Origin: Streptomyces hokutonensis
GTDB taxonomy: Bacteria; Actinomycetota; Actinomycetes; Streptomycetales; Streptomycetaceae
Direction: 5' to 3'
Length of the DNA stretch: 64,000 nt
Assembly: GCF_000376565.1 (NCBI RefSeq)
Contig: NZ_BARG01000062.1
Span: forward strand, 123,557-187,556
Of this stretch, positions 34,399 to 42,604 are shown one piece after another. Under the pieces are notes generated by a model. The model had not been told where the DNA came from and searched no databases. It worked only from the letters and a program-made list of their open reading frames with translations. The translations under genes were made by a program, and so were the position numbers. Every line of letters starts with the position of its first letter. Within the stretch, counting starts at the first letter, position 1.

Positions 34399-35331
34399 GT
34401 GGGTGTCTTCGTCCTCCTGCCGCTGCTCCTGCCGTTGACGGCCTGGCCGATCGCCCACCTCGCCACCCAACACCTCCACCCCCGCGCCGCCACGACCCTG
34501 CTGAGCGTCGTGGCCGCCGTCATGGCCGTGTGCAGCACCCTGTGCCTGGGCCTGCTGATGGTGGTCGGTACCGCCCAACTCCCCGGCAATCCACTGCCGG
34601 ACGGCTGGTCGGACCCCGAGGTACGGGAGAGCGTGCCCCAGGACGAGATCGCGGGGAAAGCCGCAATTCCCTTGCTCCTGGCGGTGGTTGCGGGCTGCGG
34701 CCGGACCCTGTGGCGCCATGTCCGCGTACGGAGGCAGGCTCACGCGGCGCTCACCGGCCTGCGCGACACCCCGGTCGCGGTCCTCCCCGACGCCGAGCCG
34801 TACGCCTACGCCCTGCCCGCCGGTCCACGCGACCGGATCGTCGTGTCCACCGGCATGCTCGACCGCCTGGACAGCCGGGAGCGCCGAGCCCTGTTCGCGC
34901 ATGAGCGGGCCCACCTCACCGCCCGCCACCACCGCCACCTGCTGATCGCTCAACTGGCCGCGCAGGCCAACCCGTTCCTGGTGCCGCTGCGCACGGCCGT
35001 CTCCTACGTCGCCGAGCGCTGGGCGGACGAGGAGGCCGCGCACCGTGTCGGCAGCCGCAAGGCCGTGGCCCGCGCGATCGGCAAAGCGGCGCTCGTCCCA
35101 CGCGGCACGCCGGGACCGACGCTCGCGGGCCTCGCGGCGCCGGGCCCGCTCCCCCGCCGTGTCGCCGCGCTGCTGGCGCCGGCGCCTCCGGCACGCACCT
35201 GGCCGCCGCTGTTCACCGCCGTGGGCCTGGCGCTCTGGAGCGCCGCGGCGGGTGCGGCCCTGTCCGCGACGTTCTCGGCGAACTCGGCGGTGACCCTGCT
35301 GCTCCTGCTGCACGCGGCGACTCCGCTGTAG
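34399..35331 (+). CDS. M56-family membrane metallopeptidase (BlaR1-like protease, no sensor domain)
   Basis: 310-residue protein with about four membrane helices (N-terminal pair, one near residue 95, one near 275) and a cytoplasmic protease domain. The zinc motif HERAH (HExxH) is near residue 174, followed by RHHRHLLIAQLAAQ and an ERWADEEA segment that supplies the third zinc ligand. Such proteases cleave the partner BlaI-type repressor. The extracellular beta-lactam-sensing domain of BlaR1 is absent, as is common in actinobacterial M56 proteins. GTG start follows the repressor stop by 6 bp. The inducing signal is unknown. Confidence 0.88.
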   Translation: MGVFVLLPLLLPLTAWPIAHLATQHLHPRAATTLLSVVAAVMAVCSTLCLGLLMVVGTAQLPGNPLPDGWSDPEVRESVPQDEIAGKAAIPLLLAVVAGCGRTLWRHVRVRRQAHAALTGLRDTPVAVLPDAEPYAYALPAGPRDRIVVSTGMLDRLDSRERRALFAHERAHLTARHHRHLLIAQLAAQANPFLVPLRTAVSYVAERWADEEAAHRVGSRKAVARAIGKAALVPRGTPGPTLAGLAAPGPLPRRVAALLAPAPPARTWPPLFTAVGLALWSAAAGAALSATFSANSAVTLLLLLHAATPL

Positions 35332-35462
35332 CGACGGCGCACGCGGTTGCGCCCCACAGGCAGCAAGATTCCGACAAGGTTCCGGCAAGAACACCTCTCC
35401 ATCGTCGTCACGTGCACCGAGCGCATCCGCGCGGGGGACGTGGGACAAAGGAGAGGGAATCA

Positions 35463-35948
35463 ATGCGAGCAACACGACGGACAAGCCTGGCTTCGTTCGC
35501 GGCAGTGGCGGCGCTCGCCGTCCCGGCACTGGTGGTGGGCAGCCCGGGAACGGCGTCGGCCGCGTCCGACACGGCCGCCGCCGAGGTCCCGTGCACCGGC
35601 TTCACCAACGTGAGTCTCGGTGGCGACTGGTACCTCCATGTGCCGTCGGCGGGTTCGGGAAACTACAACTGCGTCGTGGTCCGGGGGATGAAAGGCCTCC
35701 CCGTACTGGTCGTGCAGGAGAGCCTGAACGCCTGCTTCGACCAGAACATCGCGGAGGACCGGGACTTCGGCCCCGCCACCGAGCAGGCGGTGCGGAACGC
35801 CCAGACGCAGATCAACAACAACTGGCACTCCCACGTGGTGGACGTGGACGGCCGTTTCGGCCCCATCACCAGCTCCTACTTCCACTTTCAAGCATACGAC
35901 TACTCCAACGGCCAGAACGGCAGGCACACGGGCGTCTGTTACTACTGA
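35463..35948 (+). CDS. secreted protein with peptidoglycan-binding-like domain
   Basis: 161-residue protein with a Sec signal (ATRRTSLASFAAVAALAVPAL, cleavage after ASA near residue 34). The mature part contains GLPVLVVQESLNACFDQN, EDRDFGPATEQAVRNAQTQI and VDVDGRFGPITSSYF, resembling the PG_binding_1 three-helix repeat (D-x-x-F-G-P-x-T). Four Cys in the mature part could form two disulfides. AAGGAGAGG precedes ATG 35463. The end overlaps the convergent regulator gene by 7 bp. Role probably at the cell wall; not further recognised. Confidence 0.75.
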   Translation: MRATRRTSLASFAAVAALAVPALVVGSPGTASAASDTAAAEVPCTGFTNVSLGGDWYLHVPSAGSGNYNCVVVRGMKGLPVLVVQESLNACFDQNIAEDRDFGPATEQAVRNAQTQINNNWHSHVVDVDGRFGPITSSYFHFQAYDYSNGQNGRHTGVCYY

Positions 35949-38800
35949 CGCTCCCTGACGTCTCCGCGCGCCGGCCCGGCCGGCAGGCCGAGCCGGCGCA
36001 GCCGGGCTCGGACGCCGTCCGAGTCCGGTACGCCGAGTTCGTCGAGGATGTCCGCCGCGCTCCGGGCGGCCCGCTGTGCCGCCTGGGCCTCGCCGGCGGC
36101 CCGGTGGCTCTCGCCGAGGTGGACGAGCACGTCGGCCTCGAAGTAGCGGTCGCCGAGGCTGTGGAAGAGCGCGACGGCGTTGCCGTAGCAGTCCGCGGCC
36201 CTTCGGTGGTCGCCGAGGTGCTGGTGGGCGTAGCCGAGGCTGTCCCAGGTGTCCGCCTGTCCGTCGCGGACGCCGAGTTCGGTGAAGAGCTCCAGCGCCC
36301 GCCCGCACAACTCCACACACCGCCGGTGGTCGCCGAGCTGCGCGTGGTACCAGCCGACCGCGTTCAAAGCCCGCGCCTGTCCGGCCCGATGGCCCAGGGA
36401 CGTGTACTGGTCGAGGGCCTCCTGGGCGCAGGCCAGGGCTTCGGGACAGGCGTCCCGCCGGGCGTGCAGGCGGGCCAGGTCGAGGTGGGTGTGCGCCACT
36501 TCCGTACGGTCGTCGAGGGCCTTGTGGAGGTCCAGGGCGCGGGCGAGGTGGGTGAGCGCGTCGTCCAGACGTGTCAGGCGGGTGTACGCACGGCCGAGGC
36601 CGCGGTGGGCGTCGGCTTCGCCGACCGGGGAAGCCGAGCGGAGTGCGGCGTCCAGCGCGGCCTCCTGCGCCGCGGCCCAGTCGGACCAGTGGCCGCGGCG
36701 CTGCAGAAACGTGCTCAGGGCGCGGGTCAGCTGCCAGACCGGGGCATCCGGCGCCCGCGTGGCGGTGCCCGACCGGTGCACCACCGCGAGGAGTACCTGG
36801 TGCTCGGCCGTGCACCAGGCAAGGGCCGCTCCGTGGTCCGCGGCGTGTTCGGGGGAGACGCCGGGCACCACGGGCGGCAAAGCGATCGGGTCGCGGTGCG
36901 GATCCAGCATGCGGTCGGCGGAGTGGGCGGAGTGCAGATAGTGGCCGAACACGCGGTCGTGGGCGGCGCGCGTCTCGTCGGCCGCGTCCGCGGTGCCGGC
37001 GAGTTCGGCGGCGTACATCCGTAAGAGGTCGTGGAGTACGTATCTGCCGCGCGAGTACTCCGTGGCCAGACAGCTGTCGGCCAGCACGGTCAGCAGTCGG
37101 TCCGCGCTGTGGACGGGGAGCCCGGCCAGGCTCGCGGCGGCGGCCACGCCGATGTCCGGCCCGGGGTGCACGCCGAGGAGCCGGAACATCCGGGCGGCCT
37201 GCGGGCTCAGGGTCCCGTACGACCAGGAGAAGACGGTCCGTACGTCCGCCCGGGTGTCCTCGTCGCCGAAGCTGTCCAGCCCGTCGGGTGAGGCCTGGGC
37301 GTCCCGGAGTTCGGCGGCGAGCCGGGCCAGGCCGAGCCGCGGCTCGATGGCCGCGCGGGCCGCCACGATCACCAGGGCCAGCGGCAGCCGCGCGCAGCGG
37401 CTCACGATCTCGTCGACCGCCAGCGGTTCGGACATGACACGCTCGGCCCCTATCCGGCGGGCGAGCAGCCGTCGGCACTCCGCGGCGGGCAGCACGTCCA
37501 GGACGAGGCTCCGGGCGCCTTCCAGGGCGATCAGGCCGGAGAGCCGGTTCCGGCTGGTCACCAGGGTGAAGCAGCCCGGACTGCCGGGGAGGAACGCCCG
37601 CACCTGTTCGGCGTCGCGGGCGTTGTCGAGCATCACCAGCATCCGCCGTCCCGCCAGCAGGCTCCGGTACAGCCCGGTCTGCGCCTCCAGGCTCACCGGC
37701 ATGTGCTGCGGGAGCACGCCCAGTGCCTCCAGTAGTCGGGGCAGTGCCTCCGCCGGGGTCACGGGCGGCCGCGAAGGCTCGAAGCCGTGGAGGTTGACGT
37801 AGATCTGGCCGTCCTTGAACCAGTCGGCCACCCGGTGCGCCCAGTGGACGGCCATCGCTGTCTTCCCCACGCCCGCGGTGCCGGAGAGGGTCGAGACCAC
37901 CGCCACCGCGGGACTGCCGATGCCCTCCGCGAGGATCTTGTCGAGCCGGGCCAGCTCCTCCTCCCGGCCGGTGAACGCCGGTACGTCCAGGGGCAGTCGA
38001 GCCAGAACCGGCGTGGACCGGGGCCGCGCCGCGGGCGGCGGAGCCGTGGCCCGACCCGGCTCGTAGGCACCTTGCAGGATCGCCCGGTGGATCTGCCGGA
38101 GCTCGGTCCCGGGGTCGGCGCCGAGCTCCTCGGCCAGCCGCTTCCGTACCTCGGCGAAGCACCCCAGGGCCTCGGAGCCGCGCCCCGCCTCGTACAGCGC
38201 CCGCATCAGCGCGGCCACCAGCGGCTCCACGAGCGGGTGTTCGCCGATCAGCTCGGGCAACCGGCCGATCACCACCGCATGGTTGCCCACCGCCGTCTCC
38301 GCGTCGGCCCAGGCCGTGACCGCGTCCAGCCGCTGCCGCTCCCAGGTGTCGCGCATCCGCGACACCCACTCCCCCGACAGTCCGGTGAGCGGCTCCCCGC
38401 GCCACAGGTCCAGGGCCTCGCGGAGCATCCTCACCTGGTCGGCGTCGCTCCGGCCGGCTCTGCGGGCGTCGGCGACCAGGCGATGGAACCGGTGGAGGTC
38501 CACCTCGTCGGAGTCGGTGTCCAGCACGTAACCGCCGCCGCGCCGCAGCAGGCCCGGCGGGCGAACGCCCCCGGTGGCTGCCAACACCTGCCGGATACGG
38601 GCCACATGCGCGTACAGCGCCGAACGCGACCCCTCCGGCGGCTCCTCACCCCACACCCGCCTCATCAACGTCTCGAGCGGCACCGCCCGTCCGGCGTCCA
38701 CCGCGAGCGCCGCCATCACACTCCGCCGCTGCGGAGGGCCTACGTCGACGGGGCCGCGGCCCACTATCTCGACGGGCCCGAGAAGTCTGAACGTCACCAC
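35942..38800 (-). CDS. AfsR/SARP-family regulator (OmpR-type HTH, BTAD, NB-ARC, TPR)
   Basis: 952-residue multidomain transcription factor. Winged HTH (about 1-95, TFRLLGPVEIVGRGPVDVG ... RSALYAHVARIRQVL), bacterial transcriptional activation domain (about 100-250), NB-ARC ATPase (about 280-560; Walker A GTAGVGKTAMAVHW, Walker B RMLVMLDNARDAEQV) and TPR repeats to the C terminus (about 690-900). Such proteins activate secondary-metabolite or developmental promoters. Two adjacent GTG codons (38800, 38797) could start it, with GGGGG before them. No biosynthetic cluster is adjacent, so its targets are unknown. Confidence 0.9.
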   Translation of the reverse strand: MVTFRLLGPVEIVGRGPVDVGPPQRRSVMAALAVDAGRAVPLETLMRRVWGEEPPEGSRSALYAHVARIRQVLAATGGVRPPGLLRRGGGYVLDTDSDEVDLHRFHRLVADARRAGRSDADQVRMLREALDLWRGEPLTGLSGEWVSRMRDTWERQRLDAVTAWADAETAVGNHAVVIGRLPELIGEHPLVEPLVAALMRALYEAGRGSEALGCFAEVRKRLAEELGADPGTELRQIHRAILQGAYEPGRATAPPPAARPRSTPVLARLPLDVPAFTGREEELARLDKILAEGIGSPAVAVVSTLSGTAGVGKTAMAVHWAHRVADWFKDGQIYVNLHGFEPSRPPVTPAEALPRLLEALGVLPQHMPVSLEAQTGLYRSLLAGRRMLVMLDNARDAEQVRAFLPGSPGCFTLVTSRNRLSGLIALEGARSLVLDVLPAAECRRLLARRIGAERVMSEPLAVDEIVSRCARLPLALVIVAARAAIEPRLGLARLAAELRDAQASPDGLDSFGDEDTRADVRTVFSWSYGTLSPQAARMFRLLGVHPGPDIGVAAAASLAGLPVHSADRLLTVLADSCLATEYSRGRYVLHDLLRMYAAELAGTADAADETRAAHDRVFGHYLHSAHSADRMLDPHRDPIALPPVVPGVSPEHAADHGAALAWCTAEHQVLLAVVHRSGTATRAPDAPVWQLTRALSTFLQRRGHWSDWAAAQEAALDAALRSASPVGEADAHRGLGRAYTRLTRLDDALTHLARALDLHKALDDRTEVAHTHLDLARLHARRDACPEALACAQEALDQYTSLGHRAGQARALNAVGWYHAQLGDHRRCVELCGRALELFTELGVRDGQADTWDSLGYAHQHLGDHRRAADCYGNAVALFHSLGDRYFEADVLVHLGESHRAAGEAQAAQRAARSAADILDELGVPDSDGVRARLRRLGLPAGPARGDVRERQ

Positions 38801-39024
38801 GACAACCCCCGGCGATCGGACGCGCGCACCGTCCGCACTCTGCCCTGGCCGGTCAGCCCTTTCACCGGCGTCGCCCTGTCGACGCCTCCCAGGCACCAGG
38901 TCACGACACACGCTACGCACGCGTAAGACAGCCCGACAAGGTTCCCGCCGGTCAGGTCTTCCCCACGGGAATCTCCTCCTGGCCGAACGTCCTGCTCCCC
39001 AGGCGCTCCCCGAAAACGATCAAA

Positions 39025-39056
39025 GGGGCCGCTTCAGATCTCTCTGAAACAGCCCC
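39025..39056 (-). terminator. ancestral tRNA-Pro terminator
   Basis: Imperfect stem starting GGGGC and CTTCAGA pairing with TCTGAA and GCCCC, followed on the minus strand by TTTGATCGTTTTC. It lies downstream of a copy of the tRNA-Pro 3' end, and resembles the hairpin at 46240-46271 after the intact tRNA. Confidence 0.6.
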
Positions 39057-39074
39057 TGATCCACGACTTCGAAA

Positions 39075-39090
39075 AGTCGGGACGACAGGA
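39075..39090. repeat. attachment-site direct repeat, distal copy (displaced tRNA-Pro 3' end)
   Basis: AGTCGGGACGACAGGA, identical to 46290-46305. In the intact tRNA gene this 16-mer covers the acceptor-stem 3' strand and part of the T-stem. Here the rest of the tRNA is missing, as expected for the att site left after integration into the tRNA 3' end. Confidence 0.75.
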
Positions 39091-39216
39091 AAACAGGCAT
39101 CTTCCTTGAAGGCGCTCTGCAGTGAACCAAGCACTGGTCGGGAGATCTCCTGCCGGAAGGCTCGCAGGGCCTTGGTGCCGAGGGCGAAGTCCCCCACCAA
39201 GGTCCGTCGGACGCCC

Positions 39217-42200
39217 TTAACGGGGACTGGGGCCGACCGGGTCCGTGAAGCCTATGTCTCCGAAAGCCTGGGCAGCCCACTGCCGGACTGTTGGATGCTC
39301 GTCCAAGTACGCATCGGCGAGAAGAGAAGGACCGAAGACGTCCTGTAACAGCTTGTCCCGGAATTCACGGGAGAGCCTGTCCCGGTCCGCGGCCAGCTGT
39401 CGCAGAACGCGAGCGAGCAGGACATGCCGGTTCGCGTCATTCTCTGGGCGGCTGTAGTCAATGACTCTGAGACATGTCTCGTAGGACTGCTGGAGTTCTT
39501 CCGTGGTCGTGGGACCACTGGAAGCCATCCACAGCGCGAGGATGGCCTGCGCGGCGGAGACGGCTCGTCCGCCGGACGGGACGCCGAACGCCGTGGTGGC
39601 GTCGGTGCCTTCGCGGCCCGCTGACGCCGCCACGTCCAGGGCCTCGATGATCGGCAGCAACGCGTGCCATGCGATGTCCTCGGCAAAATCACAGGTGAAG
39701 TAGCTTTCCCGGCGGAGGTCTTCCACCGACGCATGACTCCATCCCACCCACCCCTCCACGTTCTCGGGGTGGCTGTTGGAGACCCAGAAACCCTCGGGGT
39801 CGGGCGGCGTCCAGGGGGCGATGCTCAGAGAGATGTCCCGCTCTCCGAGCGTCCAGGTGCGTTCGAGGCGTAGCCGGGGGGCCAGGCTGGCCCATCCCTC
39901 GATGGTGAACTGGGAGCGCCAGAGCATCGCATGGCAACGCCAGTCGTGCTTGACCGACGGGGTCTGAGGGAACAGGTCGCGGCCGGTGACCGGTTCGGGG
40001 TGGCCTGCCATGAGGATGAGAACGACGAGGTTCGCCGAGTATGCGGCGTGCCGTGCGGGCATGCTGACCTGCTCCGGGCCGTAGCCTTCATGGCCGCCGT
40101 CCTTCCAGGGGGCGAGGGCGCCGCGGAAGGCGGTGAGCAGGACCTCCCGGGCCAGGGCGCGTCGGTCCACCGGAAGCCGTTGCATCAACGAGGTGAGAAA
40201 GTCGATGATCTTCCCGCGGATGGTCAGCGGGGAGAAGGACAGCAGCGCGCGAAGGAATCCATCGTCTCCACTGTGCCGCCTGCGCGCTGAGGCGACCAGG
40301 GCGAGGTCATCGAGTTCGCGAACGGTAAGGCGCGCCACCAGATATTCACCGAAGGTGGCATGCAGAAACTCGCACGAGGTGAGCCTGACGTCGTTGCGCA
40401 GGGCCTGTGCCTCGTGGATGAAGAAGAAGCGGCCGACCAGCGTCTGCGCGGGGGTGGCTGCGGCATGGAATCCCGTCGCACCGCGGGGTGTGACAATATC
40501 GCCGAGCATGGCGACGAGGTCGCCGGACAGTTCGTCCTCCGCTGCCCACTGCCGACCTCGGTTGAACATCGTGAACGCGGCGACCGACAGCAGTAGCAAC
40601 TCCTCCTCGACCGCGGTCTGCAGGGGGCCTGTGTGCAACTCGGGCCGGGTCTTGCGGACCTCACGCTCGGCGAAACTCGTGAGGATCCGCTCGTAGAGGT
40701 CTGCCTCGTCGAGGCCCTCGCCGTAGCGCTGGAGCGCGTTGCCGGCAAGATCGTAGAGGGCCAGCATCATCAGCAGCAGCGGCTGGGCCGCGAGGTCCGG
40801 CTGGAGCAGCACCACGCTCGCCGGGAGCGCGTTCAGCCCGTGCTCCGTCAGGTAGGCGGAGTTGTGGTTGTTCCAGACCGTCAGCCAGCGTTCCACCTGG
40901 CTCTCGGAGAACGCCTCCAGCCTCAGAGCCACGGCTCCCGACTGCGGGATCCGGGCCCGGTCGGCGACGGCGGTACGGCTGGTGACGATCACGGCCACCG
41001 GCCGTCCCTGGTCGGCCTCCCGCTCCTGAAAGCGGGTGATCTGTTCCAGATAGTCGGTCTGGCCGGTTCCGGTGGCCTGCAGGAGTTCGTCGAAGCCGTC
41101 CAGCAAGACCACGGGGAGCGCATCGCCGGCCGACCGAGCCAGCACCGGCCAGGAGAGATTCTCTCCGGTGGCATCGCGGATCGCGTACTCGATCTGGGAC
41201 TGCAGATCGGTGTCCGCCGGCACTTCCCGCAGCGAGACCCTGATCGTCAGGAAGTCGCGGGCGGGTAGACGGGCGGCCAGCGCCATGGTCAGCACGGACT
41301 TTCCCGATCCGGGCTGCCCGAGTACGACCAGCGGGCCCTCTGTGGCGCGGGCCGAGGTCAGATAGCCGGCCAGGAACTCCTGCACGTCTTCCTGCACGGG
41401 GAACTCCTGCCACCAGGACTCCCGGTCCAGCCGGGCGGAGACCGTGGCGGGGGCCGCGCGGTAGCGATGGTTGATGTAGGCGACAGCCAGGGACGGAATG
41501 GTCAGGCCCGCGGGCACCTCTCCGGTCGCTACGATCGGCCGCTCCAGGGTGTTCCGGTACCGGCGGGCCAGAGCCTCGCGCCGGTCGTCCGGAGAAGCAC
41601 CGGACGCGATCTCGCCGAGGACTTGCCCCAACCCCTCCAGTCCGGTGTGCAGTTGCCGGAGCTGTTCATGGACCGAGCCGAGGCCCTGTCGGTGCGTCCA
41701 GAACGCCACCTCGGGGAACTCGGCGGCAAGCCGCCGCAGGTGCTCCTCGTAGCCGCGAAGGGCGAGCGCTGGTATCTCGTCGGCCAGGCAGCCGTTGAAG
41801 CCGGCCTGCATGTCGGGGCTGACCGCGTTCCAGGCATCGAGCCCTTGCACATAGGTGCTGATCCGGGCACTGACGGAGGCGTAGAACCGCCGCAGTTCGT
41901 CGGACGGTGCTTCCCCGCCGAACGGCAGGCACTCTCCGGGCACGCTGGTGTCACGGAGAATGCCGGCAAGGTCTCCCAGCCTGTCCGAGGACGCCGACTC
42001 CCCAGTAGCCAGCACCACTTGGGAGGCTCGGCGCCGTGGGAGCGCTTCTCGGTCGAAGGGAAGCTCGACCGTGCTGAGTGCCTCGAAGTACGAGGTCAGA
42101 ACGATGACCTTGTGCGCGGCCGTCAGCCGTTCGGTGCGGTCGATGCGGCTCAACCCGTGCAGCCGGTCTCGCAGGCGCCCCACTAACTGCCCGCTGACTG

Positions 42201-42363
42201 CGGCCAGTTCACCTTTCGCGTCGAAGAGATTGAGTGCAAGCTCGCTGCCGCCTCCGGTCGCCAACAGGAGGAGTCCGCCTGTCAGTCGGTCGATCGCCCT
42301 CACCAACGGGCTGTCGCCACCCAGCAGTTTGACGGCATCGGCGTAGCACAGTGCACGTGGCAT
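39217..42363 (-). CDS. NACHT NTPase with NNH7-type N-terminal helical domain (putative defence protein)
   Basis: 1048-residue STAND NTPase. The N-terminal ~240 residues, starting MPRALCYADAVKLLGGDSPL, match the pattern I know as NACHT N-terminal helical domain 7. NACHT core: Walker A GQPGSGKS at 349-356, Walker B LLDGFDE at 420-426, sensor region VIVTSRT soon after, then a winged-helix/helical part (ARLTVRELDDLAL). The C-terminal ~350 residues lack obvious LRR or TPR repeats and probably form the sensor. Bacterial NACHT proteins act as anti-phage sensors that trigger cell death or dormancy. It has no separate catalytic effector domain that I recognise. ATG 42363 follows GGGGG; it is 241 bp after the kinase gene. 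Confidence 0.85.
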   Translation of the reverse strand: MPRALCYADAVKLLGGDSPLVRAIDRLTGGLLLLATGGGSELALNLFDAKGELAAVSGQLVGRLRDRLHGLSRIDRTERLTAAHKVIVLTSYFEALSTVELPFDREALPRRRASQVVLATGESASSDRLGDLAGILRDTSVPGECLPFGGEAPSDELRRFYASVSARISTYVQGLDAWNAVSPDMQAGFNGCLADEIPALALRGYEEHLRRLAAEFPEVAFWTHRQGLGSVHEQLRQLHTGLEGLGQVLGEIASGASPDDRREALARRYRNTLERPIVATGEVPAGLTIPSLAVAYINHRYRAAPATVSARLDRESWWQEFPVQEDVQEFLAGYLTSARATEGPLVVLGQPGSGKSVLTMALAARLPARDFLTIRVSLREVPADTDLQSQIEYAIRDATGENLSWPVLARSAGDALPVVLLDGFDELLQATGTGQTDYLEQITRFQEREADQGRPVAVIVTSRTAVADRARIPQSGAVALRLEAFSESQVERWLTVWNNHNSAYLTEHGLNALPASVVLLQPDLAAQPLLLMMLALYDLAGNALQRYGEGLDEADLYERILTSFAEREVRKTRPELHTGPLQTAVEEELLLLSVAAFTMFNRGRQWAAEDELSGDLVAMLGDIVTPRGATGFHAAATPAQTLVGRFFFIHEAQALRNDVRLTSCEFLHATFGEYLVARLTVRELDDLALVASARRRHSGDDGFLRALLSFSPLTIRGKIIDFLTSLMQRLPVDRRALAREVLLTAFRGALAPWKDGGHEGYGPEQVSMPARHAAYSANLVVLILMAGHPEPVTGRDLFPQTPSVKHDWRCHAMLWRSQFTIEGWASLAPRLRLERTWTLGERDISLSIAPWTPPDPEGFWVSNSHPENVEGWVGWSHASVEDLRRESYFTCDFAEDIAWHALLPIIEALDVAASAGREGTDATTAFGVPSGGRAVSAAQAILALWMASSGPTTTEELQQSYETCLRVIDYSRPENDANRHVLLARVLRQLAADRDRLSREFRDKLLQDVFGPSLLADAYLDEHPTVRQWAAQAFGDIGFTDPVGPSPR

Positions 42364-42390
42364 GAACGACCCCCGTATGTGGACTGTCAG

Positions 42391-42414
42391 TGTCGAAGGG
42401 ATGCGGGCTCGACA
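42391..42414. promoter_or_regulatory. inverted repeat upstream of the NACHT gene
   Basis: TGTCGA-N12-TCGACA, 27 bp before the NACHT ATG, in a 241-bp gap after the kinase gene. It may be an operator of a separate NACHT promoter. No clear -35/-10 pair is visible. Confidence 0.35.
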
Positions 42415-42604
42415 GTTTCGGTCTCTCTGGGGACGATAGATGACAGGAGCACTGGGTGGGCGCCTGACTACGGAGACGCCACAAGCCGACCTCGGTGGAC
42501 AGCGCCCGGACCGACGCGCCGGTGCCTGCAGGGCAGTTGACGAGGAGGCTTTCCGCCGTGGAGGCGGTCTCGGTTCGGCCACCACATCGAAAACCCGAAA
42601 GGGC

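Larger units (their letters stand above)
38801..39216. other. intergenic region: regulator promoter, tRNA-type terminator and island end
   Basis: 416 bp without a supported gene. It holds the upstream region of the SARP gene, a tRNA-style terminator (39025-39056), a 16-bp direct repeat (39075-39090) and the end of the NACHT gene's downstream region. An 82-codon minus-strand ORF here runs through the att repeat and terminator and has no recognisable domain, so it is not called. Confidence 0.5.

Noticed and set aside
38952..39200. 82-codon minus-strand ORF near the island end
   Set aside because: It runs through the att repeat and terminator and shows no recognisable domain.
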